Shown piece after piece: positions 6,629 to 8,811 of a stretch of DNA of 8,811 nucleotides. Each line of letters opens with the position of its first letter. Positions within the stretch are counted from its first letter, which is position 1. The translations under genes were made by a program, and so were the position numbers. The DNA comes from Candidatus Krumholzibacteriota bacterium (lineage in GTDB: Bacteria > Krumholzibacteriota > Krumholzibacteriia > Krumholzibacteriales > Krumholzibacteriaceae): the NCBI GenBank assembly GCA_030672805.1, contig DAOVFR010000093.1, forward strand, positions 1-8,811, given 5' to 3'. The notes under the pieces were generated by a model. It had not been told where the DNA came from, searched no databases, and saw nothing but the letters and a program-made list of their open reading frames with translations.

Positions 6629-6648
6629 TAAAAATTCAATGCTGAATT
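6629..6648 (-). terminator. Weak terminator-like hairpin downstream of the M48 protease gene
   Basis: On the minus strand AATTCA (6648-6643) and TGAATT (6638-6633) form a 6-bp stem with loop GCAT, followed by TTTATTG (6632-6626). It lies about 100 bases past the protease stop. The stem is AT-rich and therefore weak, but no better terminator separates this operon from the next gene. Confidence 0.25.
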
Positions 6649-6670
6649 CTTCTTATATATTGACGAGACG

Positions 6671-6706
6671 GTAAATTATTGTTTACGTCACATTCCATTT
6701 GTTTAC
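6671..6706. repeat. Paired TTGTTTAC direct repeats with an inverted GTAAA half-site
   Basis: TTGTTTAC occurs at 6679-6686 and again at 6699-6706, exactly 20 bases apart (about two helical turns). GTAAA at 6671-6675 is the reverse complement of the TTTAC in the first copy, creating GTAAA-N6-TTTAC (6671-6686). The same-face spacing suggests a protein-binding site, but AT-rich chance repetition is possible. Confidence 0.35.
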
Positions 6707-6750
6707 AACATTACGTTCCGGACACTTGTGATTGTTAATTTTTTTATGTT

Positions 6751-7569
6751 TCAGGGGAGTTTTGTTTTCATTTTCCGGTAGGCGTCGCGATTCCGTTCGC
6801 CGCGGCCGGTGGAAAAGCCGGCGATGACCGCCTTCACCCGTTCCATCCGCTTACCCGTCGGGGGGTGGGTCGAGAGCCACTCCTCGAGTCTTCCCGGTTC
6901 CCTCGCCTCCATATCGCGGAACCTTCCCAGAAGTTCAAGCATCCCATCCGGATCGTAGCCGGCGGCATGTACGTACTTCGCACCGAGGCGATCGGCTTCA
7001 TACTCGTTGCTCCTGCTGTACGCGAGAAACCCGGTCGTCGTGAAGATGTCCGAGACCAGGTTGGAGTAAAAATCGGGGTTGTCTCCCAGAAGAAGGCCCA
7101 CGAGGAGCTGGTAGCCATACATGGCGGTCAGCCGCTCGGTTGCGTGCCGGGCGGTGACGTGTCCGACCTCATGTGCCAGAACGGCCGCGAGCTGCGACTC
7201 GTCGTCCAGCGTCTCCAGAAGACCCGTATGGATGTATATATACCCGCCCGGAAGAGCGAAGGCGTTGATCTCATCCTTCATGATAACGGCAAAGTGATAC
7301 TCGATATCCCTCCGGTCGCAGATACCGACGATCCGCCGGCCGACCGATTCGATGTATGTCGTGATATCGGGCTCATCGAACACCCTGAACTGTCTCTCGA
7401 CTTCCTTCGAGAACTCCTCCCCCATCACCACCTCTTCCCTGGTCGAGATGATATTTACCTGTCCCTTGTTTATTCCGGTCGTCGCGCACCCGAGAACGAA
7501 CAGGAACATGAAAACGATGATACATACCCCTGCCGGGCGTGTGCGGATAATCGTTACGCGATGTGACAT
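6751..7569 (-). CDS. M48-family zinc metalloprotease lipoprotein, 272 aa
   Basis: This is a predicted envelope-anchored metalloprotease of the M48 (BepA/YcaL/LoiP-like) type, a group that degrades misfolded or stalled envelope proteins. The N-terminus has a positive start, a hydrophobic stretch and lipobox VLGC, giving lipidated Cys28. HEVGH at 133-137 supplies two zinc-binding histidines and the catalytic Glu134. SRSNEYEADRLG (185-196) contains the ExxxD motif with Glu189 as probable third zinc ligand. NAFALPGGYIYIHTGLL (102-118) and STHPPTGKRMERV (233-245) are further family signatures. It is compact: there is no TPR domain like that of BepA, so it resembles the short LoiP/YcaL forms. An AAGGTGG ribosome site precedes the ATG by 7 bases. 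The gene starts 37 bases after the isoaspartate methyltransferase stop and is almost certainly co-transcribed with it. Confidence 0.94.
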   Translation of the reverse strand: MSHRVTIIRTRPAGVCIIVFMFLFVLGCATTGINKGQVNIISTREEVVMGEEFSKEVERQFRVFDEPDITTYIESVGRRIVGICDRRDIEYHFAVIMKDEINAFALPGGYIYIHTGLLETLDDESQLAAVLAHEVGHVTARHATERLTAMYGYQLLVGLLLGDNPDFYSNLVSDIFTTTGFLAYSRSNEYEADRLGAKYVHAAGYDPDGMLELLGRFRDMEAREPGRLEEWLSTHPPTGKRMERVKAVIAGFSTGRGERNRDAYRKMKTKLP

Positions 7570-7606
7570 CCCGGTACCACCTTTTAGAAAGCGAGAAACT
7601 GCACGT

Positions 7607-8362
7607 TCATTTCTTGTCTGTTTCCCTGACCTTGCCCGTCATAGGAACGAAACGGACCGGGTGAGAGGAAATCAGCTCGATGCCGCTGCTGTTCTTCTCG
7701 TAGACGTAGAGGTTCTGAAAGACATTCCCTACGGGGATGACGAGCCGTCCGCCGACCTTCAGCTGCTCGACGAGCGGTCCGGGCAGCTCCGGCGCCGCCG
7801 CCGTCACTATCACGCAGTCGAAAGGCGCATGCCGGGGCCAGCCGTCGTAGCCGTCCCCGACCCTGACAAAGACGTTCGTGTAACCGAGCGAGTCAAGAAC
7901 CACCCTTGCCCGGCCGGCGAGCTCGGGGATTATCTCTATCGTGAACACGGAATCGACGATCTCCGCAAGAACCGCCGCCTGGTATCCCGACCCGGTTCCG
8001 ATCTCGAGGACCTTCTCACCGCCCTCGAGGTCGAGTGATGCGGTCATAAGCGCCACGATGAAGGGCTGGGAGATCGTCTGGTTGCTGCCGATCGGCAGCG
8101 GATTGTCTATGTAGGCAAAACTCCTGATATCCGGCGGGACGAAGCGGTGGCGCGGCACGGCGAGCATTGCCTTCAGCACCAGCTCGTTCTCCACTCCCCT
8201 GGCCGCAATCTGGTCGCGCACCATGCTCTCCCTGAGCCTCTCGTACGCGATCTCGCCGCTCGAACATCCGGAGGCCGACAGTGCGGTGCACGCGAGCAGC
8301 ACCATCACCGATACAGGGAGAACCGATCGAATAACCTTATCCTTCACCGTCGGATCGGACAT
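7607..8362 (-). CDS. pcm: Protein-L-isoaspartate O-methyltransferase with N-terminal export signal, 251 aa
   Basis: The enzyme uses S-adenosylmethionine to methylate abnormal L-isoaspartyl residues, starting repair of aged proteins. Residues 40-250 match the family along their length: RESMVRDQIAARGV (44-57), VPRHRFVPP (69-77), LPIGSNQTISQPFIVALMT (89-107), SAM loop VLEIGTGSGYQAAVL (118-132), acidic strand TIEI (141-144), GDGYDGWP (169-176), FDCVIVTAA (181-189) and GGRLVIPVG (204-212). Unusually, residues 1-37 form an extra segment: charged start, hydrophobic stretch 14-31, then SASGC with Cys33, a slightly non-canonical lipobox (Ala at -3). This predicts secretion or membrane attachment, whereas the classic E. 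coli enzyme is cytoplasmic. The start has only a close GGGGATAGG as ribosome site. An ATG at residue 20 would shorten but not remove the hydrophobic segment. It is the first gene of an operon with the M48 protease. Confidence 0.94.
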   Translation of the reverse strand: MSDPTVKDKVIRSVLPVSVMVLLACTALSASGCSSGEIAYERLRESMVRDQIAARGVENELVLKAMLAVPRHRFVPPDIRSFAYIDNPLPIGSNQTISQPFIVALMTASLDLEGGEKVLEIGTGSGYQAAVLAEIVDSVFTIEIIPELAGRARVVLDSLGYTNVFVRVGDGYDGWPRHAPFDCVIVTAAAPELPGPLVEQLKVGGRLVIPVGNVFQNLYVYEKNSSGIELISSHPVRFVPMTGKVRETDKK

Positions 8363-8408
8363 CCTATCCCCGCTGCTGAAAACCGGTACGGACCAGGTGA
8401 AAAGTTGT

Positions 8409-8419
8409 TTGATTCAAAT
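8409..8419. repeat. Short palindrome TTTGATTCAAA in the divergent promoter region
   Basis: Five-base arms TTTGA and TCAAA flank a central T at 8409-8419. The element covers the -35 of the plus-strand candidate promoter and the likely start-site zone of the minus-strand promoter, so a bound protein could affect both. It is short and AT-rich, so it may be fortuitous. Confidence 0.25.
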
Positions 8420-8438
8420 ACATTTTAGGCTTAAATTA
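8410..8438 (+). promoter_or_regulatory. Candidate sigma70-type promoter for the symporter gene
   Basis: TTGATT (8410-8415) and TAAATT (8433-8438) are separated by 17 bases, each matching four of six consensus positions. A start near 8445 would give a leader of about 30 bases before the ATG at 8475. It overlaps the opposing promoter of the methyltransferase operon. Confidence 0.4.
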
Positions 8439-8451
8439 CTACAGTTTCAAG
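8423..8451 (-). promoter_or_regulatory. Sigma70-type promoter for the isoaspartate methyltransferase / M48 operon
   Basis: On the minus strand TTGAAA (8451-8446) and TAAAAT (8428-8423) are separated by the optimal 17 bases, with four and five of six bases matching the consensus. Transcription from about 8416 would give a leader of roughly 54 bases before the ATG at 8362. Confidence 0.55.
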
Positions 8452-8474
8452 CATTTTCGTGAAATGGGCGTCCT

Positions 8475-8811
8475 ATGAATATCTTCAAGGCTTTCCTGAG
8501 AACAAAACTCGCGACAAAGATCCTTATCGGCCTTGTCGCAGGCATCCCCGTCGGGCTGCTCCTCGGCCCCAGGGCGGCGGAGATCGAACCTCTCGGCAAA
8601 CTCTTTATCAGGCTGATACAAATGATTGTCGTCCCGCTCGTCTTCTCATCCCTCTTCGTCGGAACAGCGAGCCTGGGTAACATACGAAAGCTCGGCCGCA
8701 TCGGCGTGAAGACCATCGCTTACTACCTCTGCACGACTGCCATCGCGATCACGATCGGGCTCGCCCTCGGTAACATTATAAAGCCGGGAGCAGGCCTCGA
8801 CGAATCGACGA
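8475..8811 (+). CDS. Dicarboxylate/amino acid:cation symporter (DAACS family), N-terminal part
   Basis: The first 112 residues of a Na+- or H+-coupled transporter of the GltP/DctA/GltPh type, which imports glutamate, aspartate or C4-dicarboxylates across the inner membrane. Seen directly are TM1 (KILIGLVAGIPVGLLLG, 15-31), the family signature GKLFIRLIQMIVVPLVFSSL (41-60) with FVGTASLGN, the LGRIGVKTIAYY linker (73-84), TM3 (TTAIAITIGLALGNII, 87-102) and KPGAG. The substrate-binding hairpins and NMDGT-like motif lie beyond the window, so glutamate-type and dicarboxylate-type members cannot be told apart. The ribosome site is poor. A four-codon frame (ATG at 8464) has a TGA that overlaps this ATG, which may simply be chance. 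The gene is transcribed away from the methyltransferase operon across a 112-base gap. Confidence 0.95.
   Translation, partial: MNIFKAFLRTKLATKILIGLVAGIPVGLLLGPRAAEIEPLGKLFIRLIQMIVVPLVFSSLFVGTASLGNIRKLGRIGVKTIAYYLCTTAIAITIGLALGNIIKPGAGLDEST

Larger units (their letters stand above)
6294..6750. other. 457-base intergenic region upstream of the exported protein gene
   Basis: No convincing gene is present. Reading leftward on the minus strand from the protease stop it contains paired TTGTTTAC repeats (6679-6706), an AT-rich hairpin with a short T-tract (6629-6648), a promoter with a superimposed inverted repeat (6505-6537), and a leader of about 210 bases with two hairpins ending at the ribosome site. 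The segment 6590-6750 is markedly AT-rich compared with the flanking genes. I could not match the leader to a known riboswitch class by eye. Confidence 0.6.

Noticed and set aside
8464..8478. A four-codon leader frame (MGVL) whose TGA overlaps the symporter ATG
   Set aside because: It is too short to distinguish from chance, with no clear ribosome site of its own.

Overview
The window looks like ordinary chromosomal sequence from a Gram-negative, moderately GC-rich bacterium. The long secreted protein in the middle ends in an NYPNPFNP...WDG...GVYFY FlgD-like tail. Such tails are typical of large surface or secreted proteins in the FCB group and related candidate phyla (Krumholzibacteriota, Eisenbacteria, Zixibacteria, Latescibacterota and similar). 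That placement is an inference from one protein plus overall style; no rRNA or marker gene is present. No mobile element, CRISPR array, tRNA or rRNA was seen.

Positions 1-3521 are all on the plus strand: the C-terminal end of a nitroreductase, a 98-residue protein of unknown function one base downstream, a gap with two stem-loops and a possible promoter, a long-chain-type acyl-CoA synthetase, and a UbiA-family membrane prenyltransferase that overlaps the synthetase end by 16 bases. The last two are probably translationally coupled and concern lipid or isoprenoid metabolism, but the product is not predictable from sequence alone.

A strong hairpin with a T-run on the minus strand (3591-3628) separates this block from a convergent minus-strand gene for an 876-residue exported protein. 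It has a signal peptide, three tandem cohesin-like beta modules, a conserved CPxLYIWNG module and the FlgD-like tail. Its 5' side is a 457-base gap (6294-6750) that holds a good sigma70-type promoter about 210 bases upstream of the start, two leader hairpins, an inverted repeat on the promoter, and paired TTGTTTAC repeats farther upstream.

Upstream of that gap, also on the minus strand, a two-gene operon encodes a protein-L-isoaspartate methyltransferase with an N-terminal export or lipoprotein signal, followed by an M48 zinc-metalloprotease lipoprotein. Both seem directed to the envelope, suggesting a repair-or-degrade pair for extracytoplasmic proteins. Its promoter overlaps, head to head, a candidate promoter for a plus-strand dicarboxylate/amino acid:cation symporter gene that runs off the right edge.

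No clearly new multi-gene system is visible. The points most worth attention are the exported isoaspartate methyltransferase/M48 pair, the modular cohesin-like protein with its structured leader, and the synthetase-prenyltransferase coupling.
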